The notes under the pieces are model-generated. The model saw only the letters and a program-made list of their open reading frames with translations, was not told the origin of the DNA and did no database searches. Below, one piece after another: positions 23,522-32,071 of a stretch of 40,537 nt of DNA. The position numbers and the translations under genes were made by a program. The number at the start of each line of letters is the position of its first letter. Within the stretch, counting starts at the first letter, position 1. Source of the DNA: CAYFZR01 sp964347835 [NCBI: uncultured archaeon] (GTDB lineage: Archaea; CAYFZR01); assembly GCA_964347835.1 (NCBI GenBank), contig CAYFZR010000052.1:1-40537 (forward strand). Reading direction: 5' to 3'.

Positions 23522-24568
23522 TTAAAGTCTCCTTATCAGTAATATCATTATCAACAAAATAAGTATGGCTCCTAACTGGATTAGGACGAAAAATCTCCCC
23601 TTTTGATATCCTTCACGCTTTGCCGCATCTAATTTTTCCATCGCGTTTTCTATAAGAATAGCAGCATTATCTGCATTCTTTTTTGCATTTGAATATTCTT
23701 TATTGTCTAGATCTTTCTCTGCTTTAGTTAGATACGCCATTGCAGCATCGATGGACCTACTAGCGTCGTCAATATTCACAAGAAAGCTTTCTGATTCTAA
23801 AATTTTGTTTTTTGTACCCTCAATATTTATTTTAAGTGAAGATATTCTTCCTTTAAATGCCCCATCAATTTTGGCTTGCACACTATATGATATTCTGGCT
23901 ATTTCGTCCTCGATCTCCATTAATTTTTCGTAATCCGCTGTCTGGAGTTCCTTTTTAAAATCAGTTACCTTTGAGCTCTCATCTTTGATATCTATATCTA
24001 GGCTATCTGCAAAAGCCAATGAACTATCTAAGGCATCCAGTTCTTCTTTAATATCAGATCTTACTTCTTCTAGTTCTATAGTGGGTGGAAGTGGTGGAAT
24101 GGAAGGCGGAGGCAAAACAATCTCTTCTTCAGGTAATCTGAATTCGATGTAAGAATCTGAGCTTACTGTCGCCCATTTACCAGATCCCTTTACCCTGACA
24201 GAAATCATGAGCGTATTATTTTCCTTCATATTTTTTAGCGGAAACGTTATCTCGTCTTCTATCCAAGATGACCCTATAGCTAGGTCATTCAGGTAGACTT
24301 TTATGTTTGATAGAGGTCTTGCCATAGATGCTGTAAATATATGCAGTTCTCCTTCTCTCTCTAAACCCGGAAAGTTTACTATTAATCTAACCGTTCTGTC
24401 GTCTTCGTCTTTTGGTACCTTCACCCTTCTTGATGAGAGTCCCAGATCTTTGAAGGTGATTTTACTCGTCTCATTTATTTCTTCAGCTAAAGACAAGGAA
24501 ACATTAATCAGTAGTGATACGCATACCAAAACTGATATATAGTGTCTATTCAATTCCTCCACCAACAC
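23522..24568 (-). CDS. exported coiled-coil protein with C-terminal membrane anchor
   Basis: A 348-residue protein with a signal peptide (~residues 8-28, ending in SLSLAEE), a beta-rich extracytoplasmic domain (~40-145), a proline hinge (LPPPSIPPLPPT), a long helical region with the A..A..LD..EYS.A...A pattern, and a terminal membrane helix (VLIQLGAILILLIMILLIRR). It faces the previous gene end to end with 20 bases between stops, and both share the helical pattern and membrane anchoring, so they may work together outside the membrane. The start is uncertain: GTG 24568 gives the longest form, TTG 24553 follows GGAGG too closely. Confidence 0.65.
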   Translation of the reverse strand: MLVEELNRHYISVLVCVSLLINVSLSLAEEINETSKITFKDLGLSSRRVKVPKDEDDRTVRLIVNFPGLEREGELHIFTASMARPLSNIKVYLNDLAIGSSWIEDEITFPLKNMKENNTLMISVRVKGSGKWATVSSDSYIEFRLPEEEIVLPPPSIPPLPPTIELEEVRSDIKEELDALDSSLAFADSLDIDIKDESSKVTDFKKELQTADYEKLMEIEDEIARISYSVQAKIDGAFKGRISSLKINIEGTKNKILESESFLVNIDDASRSIDAAMAYLTKAEKDLDNKEYSNAKKNADNAAILIENAMEKLDAAKREGYQKGRFFVLIQLGAILILLIMILLIRRL

Positions 24569-24615
24569 CCATTTTTAACTTCATCAAGAAAAATGTATCG
24601 GTCGGAGGTGGGTTA

Positions 24616-25146
24616 TTGGAGTTATATGAGGCTATAAACGAAAGAAGAAGCGTCAGACACTTTCTTGATAAGGATGTTGAAGAAGGAAAGATCCTCCGTA
24701 TATTGGAGGCCGCCATAAAGGCACCTTCAGCCGGAAATCTCCAACCATGGGAATTTGTTCTCGTAAAAGAAGAGAAAAATAAGAGAGATCTAGCCAATGC
24801 TGCTTTATATCAAACGTTTATCTACGAAGCACCCGCTGTTATAGTTGTTTGTGCCGACAGAGAAAGATCTGCTAGCAGATACGGATTTAGAGGAACTGAA
24901 TTATACTGTATACAGGATACTGCAGCCGCAACTATGAATTTAATGCTCGCTGCCGTAGCAGAAGGATTGGGAACCTGCTGGGTAGGCGCATTTCATGAGG
25001 AAGAGGTGAGAAAAGTTATAAATGCGCCCAAGAATGTTAGACCCGTAGCAATAGTTCCTGTGGGCTACCCGTCAAGAGACGGATATAGGACTGGCAGGTA
25101 CGATTTGGAGAGCGTTCTCCACAGAGAGAGTTTCAAACCACTTTAA
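24616..25146 (+). CDS. nitroreductase-family FMN oxidoreductase
   Basis: A 176-residue nitroreductase-fold flavoenzyme using FMN and NAD(P)H. Family motifs are NERRSVRHFLDKDV at the N-terminus, the FMN-binding APSAGNLQPWEF, and the GLGTCWVGAF segment. The substrate is unknown. I chose TTG 24616 because GGAGGTG (24604-24610) precedes it and the protein then starts in the usual place (MELYEAINERRS); the open frame continues upstream over the divergent gene without support. Confidence 0.9.
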   Translation: MELYEAINERRSVRHFLDKDVEEGKILRILEAAIKAPSAGNLQPWEFVLVKEEKNKRDLANAALYQTFIYEAPAVIVVCADRERSASRYGFRGTELYCIQDTAAATMNLMLAAVAEGLGTCWVGAFHEEEVRKVINAPKNVRPVAIVPVGYPSRDGYRTGRYDLESVLHRESFKPL

Positions 25147-25212
25147 TGGTTATTTCTCTTATTTTTCTTTTAATGGTACTGAAAAGAATAAAAAATAATA
25201 AGAATATTGATC

Positions 25213-25611
25213 TCATGCTTTCTCCGACTTTTCTTGTGTTCTGGCATCAAATTTAGCCTTGTCTATTATGAAGCGAGTATGTTTGGCATTGCTTATCTTC
25301 TCCACTTCATCAAAAACCTCAACTGAAAATTCAAGCCTCCTTCTATCCACTTCTTCTAGTCTTACCTTCGCTGTTACCTTCATGCCCAAAGGGGTGGCAG
25401 CAATGTGACTAGCATTTATATGAGTTCCGACAGTAGTTTGACCTTCTTCTAAATAAGGCTGTATCAGATCGTAGGCTGTATGCTCGATTAAGGCTAACAT
25501 TGCTGCTGTAGCGAAAACATCTGGTGTACCTTTTACATATCTTGAGGCTGCCATATCATCGGTCACCACAATGGTCATATCATGAGTTAATCCAGGTTTT
25601 AGTTCAGTCAT
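25213..25611 (-). CDS. FlK-like hot-dog thioesterase
   Basis: A 132-residue hot-dog-fold thioesterase of COG5496, related to fluoroacetyl-CoA thioesterase FlK. It has LIEHTAYDLIQPYL and TVGTHINASHIAATPLGM, the segments that hold the family's catalytic acidic and histidine residues. It probably hydrolyses an acyl-CoA; the natural substrate in archaea is not known. ATG 25611 (MTELKPGLTH) is the usual family start; nine further codons upstream are open but unlikely. It stands alone between the nitroreductase and the VapC gene. Confidence 0.82.
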   Translation of the reverse strand: MTELKPGLTHDMTIVVTDDMAASRYVKGTPDVFATAAMLALIEHTAYDLIQPYLEEGQTTVGTHINASHIAATPLGMKVTAKVRLEEVDRRRLEFSVEVFDEVEKISNAKHTRFIIDKAKFDARTQEKSEKA

Positions 25612-25713
25612 TTTTATCACTCCCTGTATTTCTTTCACTTATAACGCTCAATCTTATAAACATTTCCAGATAATCTCGATGAGAAAGCAAGGCGGATAAT
25701 CTCTATATTTTTT

Positions 25714-26133
25714 TTAAACGACTCTCGCTATATTCTTGACATCATCGAATCCTCTGTCAAAGGAGTAAACCTCCTTCACTCCCTCCATTCTCATCGTTTG
25801 TACGGCGAGATTATCATTGGGATCGAGCCTTAGGTCTTCCATGAGTTCTATTGCACCGAGATAATCTTCCTTGGCGACATCAAGGATTTTTACGTTATCC
25901 AAAGAGTATAGGGTAACAAGTAATGTAAAAAGATCTTCCAGGGACATTGACCTTTTCAGTATGTTGGAGATTTCAGACAGATGGACTACGGTTGTTACTA
26001 CTTCTTCTTTCCCCTGATTCACTCTTCTTATTATGTCCTTTGCCTTTTCTTTCATCTCTTTTTGATATGGATCTAATAATCCAATTGGTTTATAGAACGC
26101 GTAGATAAAAATGTTTGCATCCAGGAACCTCAA
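25714..26133 (-). CDS. PIN-domain ribonuclease toxin, VapC-like
   Basis: A 139-residue PIN-domain protein. The conserved acidic residues are in FLDANIFIYAF, in HLSEISNIL and in the C-terminal DPNDNLAVQTM...FDRGFDDV. PIN toxins cleave RNA (often tRNA or rRNA) with magnesium. I chose TTG 26133 because the antitoxin's last codons carry GAGGTG just before it; the stop of the antitoxin and this start are two bases apart. The open frame continues upstream into the antitoxin without a better start. Confidence 0.85.
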   Translation of the reverse strand: MRFLDANIFIYAFYKPIGLLDPYQKEMKEKAKDIIRRVNQGKEEVVTTVVHLSEISNILKRSMSLEDLFTLLVTLYSLDNVKILDVAKEDYLGAIELMEDLRLDPNDNLAVQTMRMEGVKEVYSFDRGFDDVKNIARVV

Positions 26134-26135
26134 GT

Positions 26136-26369
26136 TTACACCTCGTAAAATTTCCTTTCGAACTCTTTCCAATCTCCTATATTAACCCCAAGATCCACTT
26201 TGTCAAAAAACTTGGTGAGATTTGCTCTTTTCTTTGGTATAATTTTGAGATATCCTCTTCTCTTTACCACAAATACCTCTTCCCCTTCTAGTTCATTTTT
26301 TCTCCAATCCGATGGCAAGACAAATCTACCTTGATCATCCACTTTTCTTATTTCAATGCCTTCTTTCAA
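26136..26369 (-). CDS. AbrB/SpoVT-type antitoxin, VapB-like
   Basis: A 77-residue antitoxin with an N-terminal swapped-hairpin AbrB DNA-binding domain (IRKVDDQGRFVLPSDWRK, then EVFVVKRRGYLKIIPKK) and a C-terminal part that probably wraps the PIN toxin (FFDKVDLGVNIGDWKEFERKFYEV). It starts with TTG, preceded by GGTGA, and ends two bases before the toxin start. Such pairs usually repress their own promoter through the AbrB domain. Confidence 0.85.
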   Translation of the reverse strand: MKEGIEIRKVDDQGRFVLPSDWRKNELEGEEVFVVKRRGYLKIIPKKRANLTKFFDKVDLGVNIGDWKEFERKFYEV

Positions 26370-26463
26370 TTAATTCACCATAATTATAATAATATTCCAT
26401 TTATTTATTATTTGTGGAATAATTCAAATAAAATTGGTTACTTAATCTTTTCCATCTTTCGTG

Positions 26464-27828
26464 TCAAAAATTCCATAACTCGTATTTTTTTCCTTCATCA
26501 GGCAAAATTACTTCTACATCTAAATCAGAGATGAATTTCCTGAATAATTCAGGTCTATCCGTATGAATGGGAAAAAGTTTTTTTGGAGATATCTCTCTTA
26601 TTATTTGTTTTATCTCATGCGGTGCAGCATGCCCAGAGGCATGCGTTTGATATAAAGGTATCCCTAAAAACTCAAGCCAGTTAAGGAGTTTTTCGTAGCT
26701 TATCTCCATCTCTTCATCGAAGGGTTCGCTCGATGAAAGTATGTAGTTGCTCCCAACCTCAGGCTTTATATCAACCATTTCATTCATATCATAAAGGGTA
26801 CATACCAAAACCATCTCTTCTTGAATTTCGTTTATCTCCTTAGAATCTATGACATTTTCTGAATAGGCATCCATGATCCTCTTTTCGTATTCTCTATGGC
26901 TTTTCTTTTCTCTAGCAAAGATTAAGATGTTAGGATCGTCAAGCCTTGGAAGATGGAGTTTTGGATCTTTTCTTAAAATGTGCATCATGTAAGCCTGCTT
27001 CATGGATACTCCGATTTTTCTATCGTTATTCTTCGCTGCCTCGTAAAAAGATCTTAGTCTATCAAAATCCGCTGGAGCAAAACCAGCTAAAACTAATTTT
27101 TCTGTAAAAGACATTATCCTTTCGACTTTATTGGAGACTTCTTCTTCGCTCTCGATTTTGCTAGCACCTATGTGAGTACCTTCTATTAAAAGTACCTCTG
27201 GCTCAAACGATTTGGCTTTTTTTACGAAATCCCGAGTCATATTCATCATGGGTCCGTGCATCCTGAGATCTCCACTGTAAACGATGTTTCCTTCATTTGT
27301 TTCTAAGATGAAGCCATATGAAGCAGGCACGGAATGATCTACGTGTACCGGAGTAACTGTAAAAGTGGATATGTCCACTGTATCTCCTGTTCTAAAAGTC
27401 TTGAATTCTTTGCATACCACCTCTTCTCTTGAGGTTAGTTTGCATATGTTGTAACCATCTCCAATGGATTGAGAAGAAAATTCTCTCGCCATGATGATGT
27501 CTCTTGTAGCCTCTCCGCAGTAAACGGGATAATCGTCCTTTAAAAATCGAATACAATCATAGTGATCCGTATGAGGGTGACTTATGATTATTCCATCCAG
27601 ATTATATGTTTTCTCGTCTTTTTCATAGAGTCCATCTATCTTGGGAAGAATTTCCAACGCGAGAAGATGTTTTTCTTCTCTTGCCTTTATGAAAGGTTCC
27701 TCGAAAAATCTTTTCTCTCTGGAAAAGTTCTTACCGAAGTCCAAGAATATTCTTGTTTTTTCATCTTCCAGAAGGAACTTGTTGCCGCCTATTTCGTTAA
27801 CCCCGCCGTGGAATGTAAGGCTAAGCAT
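26464..27828 (-). CDS. RNase J-like metallo-beta-lactamase nuclease
   Basis: A 454-residue MBL-fold protein like RNase J and other beta-CASP nucleases. The N-terminus reads LSLTFHGGVNEIGGNKFLL, and the zinc motif is HPHTDH in IIISHPHTDHYD. Further metal ligands are HVDHSVPAS, the aspartate in VYSGDLRMHG, and the C-terminal HASGHA and PIHTD. Archaeal RNase J enzymes degrade RNA from the 5' end. The central cap (~215-350) diverges from standard RNase J, so the exact substrate is uncertain. It precedes the VapBC pair on the same strand. Confidence 0.82.
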   Translation of the reverse strand: MLSLTFHGGVNEIGGNKFLLEDEKTRIFLDFGKNFSREKRFFEEPFIKAREEKHLLALEILPKIDGLYEKDEKTYNLDGIIISHPHTDHYDCIRFLKDDYPVYCGEATRDIIMAREFSSQSIGDGYNICKLTSREEVVCKEFKTFRTGDTVDISTFTVTPVHVDHSVPASYGFILETNEGNIVYSGDLRMHGPMMNMTRDFVKKAKSFEPEVLLIEGTHIGASKIESEEEVSNKVERIMSFTEKLVLAGFAPADFDRLRSFYEAAKNNDRKIGVSMKQAYMMHILRKDPKLHLPRLDDPNILIFAREKKSHREYEKRIMDAYSENVIDSKEINEIQEEMVLVCTLYDMNEMVDIKPEVGSNYILSSSEPFDEEMEISYEKLLNWLEFLGIPLYQTHASGHAAPHEIKQIIREISPKKLFPIHTDRPELFRKFISDLDVEVILPDEGKKYELWNF

Positions 27829-27877
27829 GTCTTTATGGTAAAGATTATTGGATAAAATAGTTTTGTACTTTCAATTG

Positions 27878-28588
27878 CTACCTCAATCTTAAATCCGTCT
27901 TGACGAATTTATTCGTTTCTTTTGCAAGAAAACTTAAAGTTTTTTCTGCGTAAGGTCTAATCGACCTAAAATTTGGATCGAAGGCTTTTTCAGGGTGATA
28001 TTGCTGTAATACGTAGCGCTTTGAATCTTTAATAAATTCTGCAATATTTAAGATATCTTCTTTTGATGTAAGGGTTGGAACGACAGTAGTTCTAAATTCA
28101 TAGTCGATACTAGAATTCTTTAATAAATTAATGCTCTCTTTTATTTCTTCTAAATTATTAGGCTCTCCAGTAACTTTAGAATATTTTTGAGGCTCCAGCT
28201 CGGTCTTAATATCCATCGCGACGTAATCAATTAATTTTTCATCTAATAACTTCTTCAAAAGTTTAGGATTCGTTCCATTGGTGTCTAACTTTACTAAAAA
28301 GCCCATTTCTTTGATTTTTCGTATGAAATTTATCAATGCTTTTCCTTGTAAAGTTGGCTCTCCTCCTGAGATTACCAATCCGTCTATCCAGTCCTTATTT
28401 CCTGCTAGGACTTTCAAAACCTCGTCTTCACTGATTTTCTCCAATCCATCCTCCTTAAATAGATCATAATTGTGACAGAAAGCACACCTAAAATTGCATT
28501 TGGGAACGAACACAACCGAAGATATTTTTCCGTCCCAATCTACAAGAGAAGTTCCTATAAAACCAGCAATTCTTAATCCGTTTTCCAT
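27878..28588 (-). CDS. nrdG: anaerobic ribonucleotide reductase activating enzyme
   Basis: A 236-residue radical SAM activase. The SAM cluster motif is C31-x3-C35-x2-C38 in PKCNFRCAFCHN, followed by LVISGGEPTLQG. It makes the glycyl radical on NrdD. The protein is longer than typical ~155-residue bacterial NrdG and has a C-terminal part of the archaeal type (QQYHPEKAFDPNFRS). Its start overlaps the end of the redoxin gene by 16 bases, so nrdD, redoxin and nrdG form one operon. Confidence 0.88.
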   Translation of the reverse strand: MENGLRIAGFIGTSLVDWDGKISSVVFVPKCNFRCAFCHNYDLFKEDGLEKISEDEVLKVLAGNKDWIDGLVISGGEPTLQGKALINFIRKIKEMGFLVKLDTNGTNPKLLKKLLDEKLIDYVAMDIKTELEPQKYSKVTGEPNNLEEIKESINLLKNSSIDYEFRTTVVPTLTSKEDILNIAEFIKDSKRYVLQQYHPEKAFDPNFRSIRPYAEKTLSFLAKETNKFVKTDLRLR

Positions 28589-28884
28589 TGTCTCGATCCT
28601 TTTTTTATTTTATTCTTTATTTTATACTTCCTAATTACTCCCAGTATCTCTGATTTTTCTGGAACCTTATAGCGCCATGAATTTAATTCAATTTCATTAG
28701 AATCTACCAATATTAGAGTTGGCGTGACATTTACATCATAAAACGCAGCCTCTGCCATTCCGTCTACTTCTCTCAAATCTAAGTATGTTACCTCAATTTC
28801 CTCTTCTTCCTTAACTTCCTCTGCAATTTCTTTCATAAAATAACAACTCTTGCATTCCTCTTGAGTAAATAGAATCATCTTCAT
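28573..28884 (-). CDS. thioredoxin-like protein in the anaerobic RNR operon
   Basis: A 103-residue thioredoxin-fold protein with C11-K-S-C14 (FTQEECKSCYFM) and a cis-proline segment VNVTPTLILVDSNE. It has a lysine-rich tail (KYKIKNKIKKGSR). Placed between nrdD and nrdG, four bases from the former, it probably supplies reducing equivalents to NrdD or keeps its cysteines reduced (inference). It differs from the sulfur-operon redoxin in its charged EEEEIEV insert. Confidence 0.82.
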   Translation of the reverse strand: MKMILFTQEECKSCYFMKEIAEEVKEEEEIEVTYLDLREVDGMAEAAFYDVNVTPTLILVDSNEIELNSWRYKVPEKSEILGVIRKYKIKNKIKKGSRQWKTD

Positions 28885-28887
28885 TTT

Positions 28888-31002
28888 TTAACCTCCTAAG
28901 AAATACTTTCCTGCCCTGCCTCTATCTCTTAACTCAGCGAGTTTTCCTTTGTTCCAATTATTGGTTGTAGAAAAATAGCCGGTGATCCTTGTTATTCCCT
29001 CTATGTTTGGAGAGTTGCACAAAGGACAGTTTTCATTTAATCCCCTTGAAGTTTTATGGCAAGATTTGCAGTAGGTAAACTCTGGAGAAAAGGCTATTTG
29101 AGTATTTTTTGTATTTTTAAAGGTCTTTTTGACAAAATTACCCAGTGAAGAAGGATCTGGTTTTGCCTCACCAAGCCAAACGTGAGTCATTGCCCCAGCG
29201 TCAATTAAAGGATGGAATATCCCTTCTTGGGTTACCCTTTCTATGGGCGATATTGGCGCTCCAACGTTGAGGTAAGTAGAGTTGGTGTAGTACACCTCAT
29301 AATTTTCTAAGTTTCCTTTTACTATTCCTTCGGCTTGATCTCTGTATTGAGCTAAATCTAGTTTAGCCATCCTATAAGCAGTGGACTCCGCCGGAGTTTG
29401 TTCTAAAACAAAATGCATATCGTTTTCTTTGCTAAGTTCCTCGCATTTCTTCCTTATGAATGCGACTACCTTAAGTCCAAACTTCAGGGATTTAGTTGAT
29501 TGGTGCATCTCCTCCCCGGTATGGTACTCCACCAGTTCGTTGAGCCCTAACAATCCTATCAGGTAACTTACCCTGTGCAATCTTAAATAAGGCTCGCCGT
29601 CTAGTTCCATAGTCAATATCGGGAGGGGGCTGTCTTGGCCTAATACAAGTAATTTCTTAATAAAATCCCTCTTCTCTTTATGCGCTTTAACTGCAAGATC
29701 TAATGTTTTTTCAATGACCTCAAAAAGATTATCATCTTTTCTTTTCGAAATGTATGCTACTCTGGGGAGATTTAATGTAACATTTTGCATAGCAGAATAT
29801 CTCATCTTCCAAGGATGTTTAGCGTCATTTAAATCATCTTCTTTTAATTTAAATTGTAAACGACAACATTCTGAGATCTTCGCCTCCTCTCCCCTATCGA
29901 ATATGAAGTAGGTGTTTCCCATCTCTGCTGCGACTTTCGAAACAAGATCTAAAAATTCTTCATGCTCCTCTGTCTTGAAGAATCTCTCAGTTATATGCAG
30001 GTCTGGCTTAGGGAAGAAAAAAGGTCTCTTATATCTATCTCCCTCCAAATATACCTCAAAAACCGCTCTTGCAAAAGCCTGAGACTCTTCTATATAATCA
30101 GAATATGTGTTTCCTGTATATTTACCTCCAGGACCTATGGCAGGAACATCGGCAAAATGATTTGGAACCTCCCAGTAGTAGTTGGTATCTGTGAAAGTAA
30201 CCTGTCCTCCCCTGGAAACTGCCTGCTGCGCAAATTCGTATACCATCATCTGTGCAAGTTGCTTAATTTTTTCTTGGTCCATTCCTACCAGAAAAGGCGC
30301 AACGAATAGGTTAATGGCGTCCCAACCAATTGCTCCAGCAAAATGGCCTTGTAACGCAGCTGCGAATTTCGTCATATGCAATATAAGTACTTCAGCGTGC
30401 TTGGCAGGACTCGCTACGCTAAGACTTCCCCTTCCATCCATAATCAATCCAAATTTTTTGAGATATTCTATCGATTGTCCTGAGCAATATGGTCTATCAA
30501 TGAATCCTAAGTCATGCAAATGTATTAGACCAATTTGATGTGCGTAGGCTATTTCATCCGAAAAAACATTCAAAAGAGCGTATTCTTTTTTTGCTCTTTC
30601 TGCTATAGTTAAATTTATCGCCTCAGACGTGTGATGAACGTTTGCATTTTCCTTATTTTTCAAAAAGAATAGGTTAGTCATGTCATATAACGGCAAACCA
30701 AGTCTTGTATGCTTTTTCCTGTAATCTTCGTACCCATGTTCTATCAATTTACTGTTAACCAACTCTCTGATCAAGGGGGCCGACACGAATTCTATTTTTG
30801 ATTCATTAACTAAGTCTTCCACTTCTTGGGCAATCTTGCTCGCTATTTCTAACGGCATCTCTGTTTCTTTGTGCAGGGCTTCAATTATTCTCCTTATATC
30901 CCATTCTACAACTCGGTCTTCGCTAACTCTCACAAAAATCGTGTCATCAGTAGGCTCTCTTATGTCCTTCATTTTGGAGGTGAGATGATATTCAGTTGTC
31001 AT
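28888..31002 (-). CDS. nrdD: anaerobic ribonucleoside-triphosphate reductase
   Basis: A 704-residue class III reductase that makes deoxyribonucleotides without oxygen using a glycyl radical. Residues ~20-110 are an ATP-cone regulatory domain (VRVSEDRVVEWDIRRIIEAL). The C-terminus has a zinc site made of two CxxC pairs (YCKSCHKT and NCPLCNS), then the glycyl-radical motif RITGYF and NNWNKGKLAELRDR. The radical glycine lies ~30 residues from the end. AGGAGTTAG precedes ATG 31002. The redoxin and nrdG follow on the same strand. It implies an anaerobic organism. Confidence 0.95.
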   Translation of the reverse strand: MTTEYHLTSKMKDIREPTDDTIFVRVSEDRVVEWDIRRIIEALHKETEMPLEIASKIAQEVEDLVNESKIEFVSAPLIRELVNSKLIEHGYEDYRKKHTRLGLPLYDMTNLFFLKNKENANVHHTSEAINLTIAERAKKEYALLNVFSDEIAYAHQIGLIHLHDLGFIDRPYCSGQSIEYLKKFGLIMDGRGSLSVASPAKHAEVLILHMTKFAAALQGHFAGAIGWDAINLFVAPFLVGMDQEKIKQLAQMMVYEFAQQAVSRGGQVTFTDTNYYWEVPNHFADVPAIGPGGKYTGNTYSDYIEESQAFARAVFEVYLEGDRYKRPFFFPKPDLHITERFFKTEEHEEFLDLVSKVAAEMGNTYFIFDRGEEAKISECCRLQFKLKEDDLNDAKHPWKMRYSAMQNVTLNLPRVAYISKRKDDNLFEVIEKTLDLAVKAHKEKRDFIKKLLVLGQDSPLPILTMELDGEPYLRLHRVSYLIGLLGLNELVEYHTGEEMHQSTKSLKFGLKVVAFIRKKCEELSKENDMHFVLEQTPAESTAYRMAKLDLAQYRDQAEGIVKGNLENYEVYYTNSTYLNVGAPISPIERVTQEGIFHPLIDAGAMTHVWLGEAKPDPSSLGNFVKKTFKNTKNTQIAFSPEFTYCKSCHKTSRGLNENCPLCNSPNIEGITRITGYFSTTNNWNKGKLAELRDRGRAGKYFLGG

Positions 31003-31126
31003 AATTACTAACTCCTGAAAAGTTTCTGGTTTAGAATCTCTATATTAATACTGAATATTAAAGATTTTCTGTTAGATATCCTAATAATTAGATTAATAGA
31101 TCTATAATATATTAATATGTGATTTA

Positions 31127-31789
31127 TTATTTCCCTTCCACGTATATAGGATGGAGGTGTTTCCTCCTCGCGAATGGTTTTATTAGAGCCATTCCAGCCA
31201 GGAAACCACCGATGTGAGCCCAGTACGCGACCCCGGTTTGAGCCCCCATTAAAACGAATATTAACTGATAGCCAAACCAAAAACCTATCAAAACGTACGC
31301 TGGGAGGTAGACTACCTGAATGATTATGAAAAGGGGGATGGCTGTTTTTATTCTAACTTTAGGAAAAAGAGTTACATATCCGCCTAAAATCCCTGATATG
31401 GCTCCGGATGCGCCAATGACTGGTATAGTGGAATTACTCGCTGATAACAAGTATACTAAAGACGCCATAATCCCGCAGAGTAGGTAAAAGAGTATAAAAT
31501 ACACCCTCCCGCACATGTCCTCTATATTGTCCCCAAATATGTAGAAGTATAGCATATTACCGAATAGATGTATGAGTCCTGCATGCAGGAACATAGAAGT
31601 AAAGAAAGTATAATAAGACCCATCAGCAAATACTTTTGCTGGAATAAGACCAAAAATAATAATTATGTTAGTAGAACTGCCTAAAAACAGGGCTATTTGC
31701 AATGCGAAGATAGCGACGTTTAAGATGATTATTGACCAAGTTAAGTAGGGACGTATGCAAGTAGGATTCTCATCGTGCAAAGGAAACAA
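31127..31789 (-). CDS. rhomboid-family intramembrane serine protease
   Basis: A 220-residue protein with six predicted membrane helices. The catalytic serine lies in IGASGAISG and the histidine in AHIGGFLAG; the FLHAGLIHLFGNMLYFYIFGDNIED segment is the family's helix-2 signature. It cleaves single-pass membrane proteins. It begins at TTG 31789, with GGAGG five bases upstream. It stands alone between nrdD and chorismate mutase. Confidence 0.92.
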   Translation of the reverse strand: MFPLHDENPTCIRPYLTWSIIILNVAIFALQIALFLGSSTNIIIIFGLIPAKVFADGSYYTFFTSMFLHAGLIHLFGNMLYFYIFGDNIEDMCGRVYFILFYLLCGIMASLVYLLSASNSTIPVIGASGAISGILGGYVTLFPKVRIKTAIPLFIIIQVVYLPAYVLIGFWFGYQLIFVLMGAQTGVAYWAHIGGFLAGMALIKPFARRKHLHPIYVEGK

Positions 31790-31813
31790 AGTAATCCTCC
31801 TTTATCAATAGAA

Positions 31814-32071
31814 TCATTCTTCCTGAGCATCTCTGCACGCATTTATAATCTCTGAGTATATCTTTGATAACGCTTCTTTATTCTCATGACTTGATAGTTG
31901 TATTGCTCTTTCTATTACCTCTTTTTCCCTTTGTTTATCTATTATATCAATACCTTGGACTTTCTTTAGCCTTGATAACTCTCTAACCAAGTTTAATCTT
32001 TTATTTAAGAATTCAACGATCTTTTCATCAACTTCATCTATTTCTAAACGAATGACCTCAATCTCTTCCAT
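31814..32071 (-). CDS. chorismate mutase (AroQ type)
   Basis: An 85-residue helical protein of the AroQ type, converting chorismate to prephenate for phenylalanine and tyrosine. Conserved residues fall in LEIDEVDEKIVEFLNKR, LVRELSRLKK and IIDKQREKEVIERA. I chose ATG 32071 (MEEIEV) because it overlaps the shikimate kinase end by 14 bases, as is usual in archaea, and the seven codons upstream lack support. Coupled translation with shikimate kinase puts two aromatic pathway steps together. Confidence 0.87.
   Translation of the reverse strand: MEEIEVIRLEIDEVDEKIVEFLNKRLNLVRELSRLKKVQGIDIIDKQREKEVIERAIQLSSHENKEALSKIYSEIINACRDAQEE

Noticed and set aside
25714-26369. Insertion element or prophage remnant around the VapBC pair
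   Set aside because: No transposase, integrase or flanking repeats are visible; the pair is inserted cleanly between ordinary genes.
29962-30538. Plus-strand ORFs of 115 and 118 residues
   Set aside because: They lie antisense inside nrdD, which is full length and has all its motifs.
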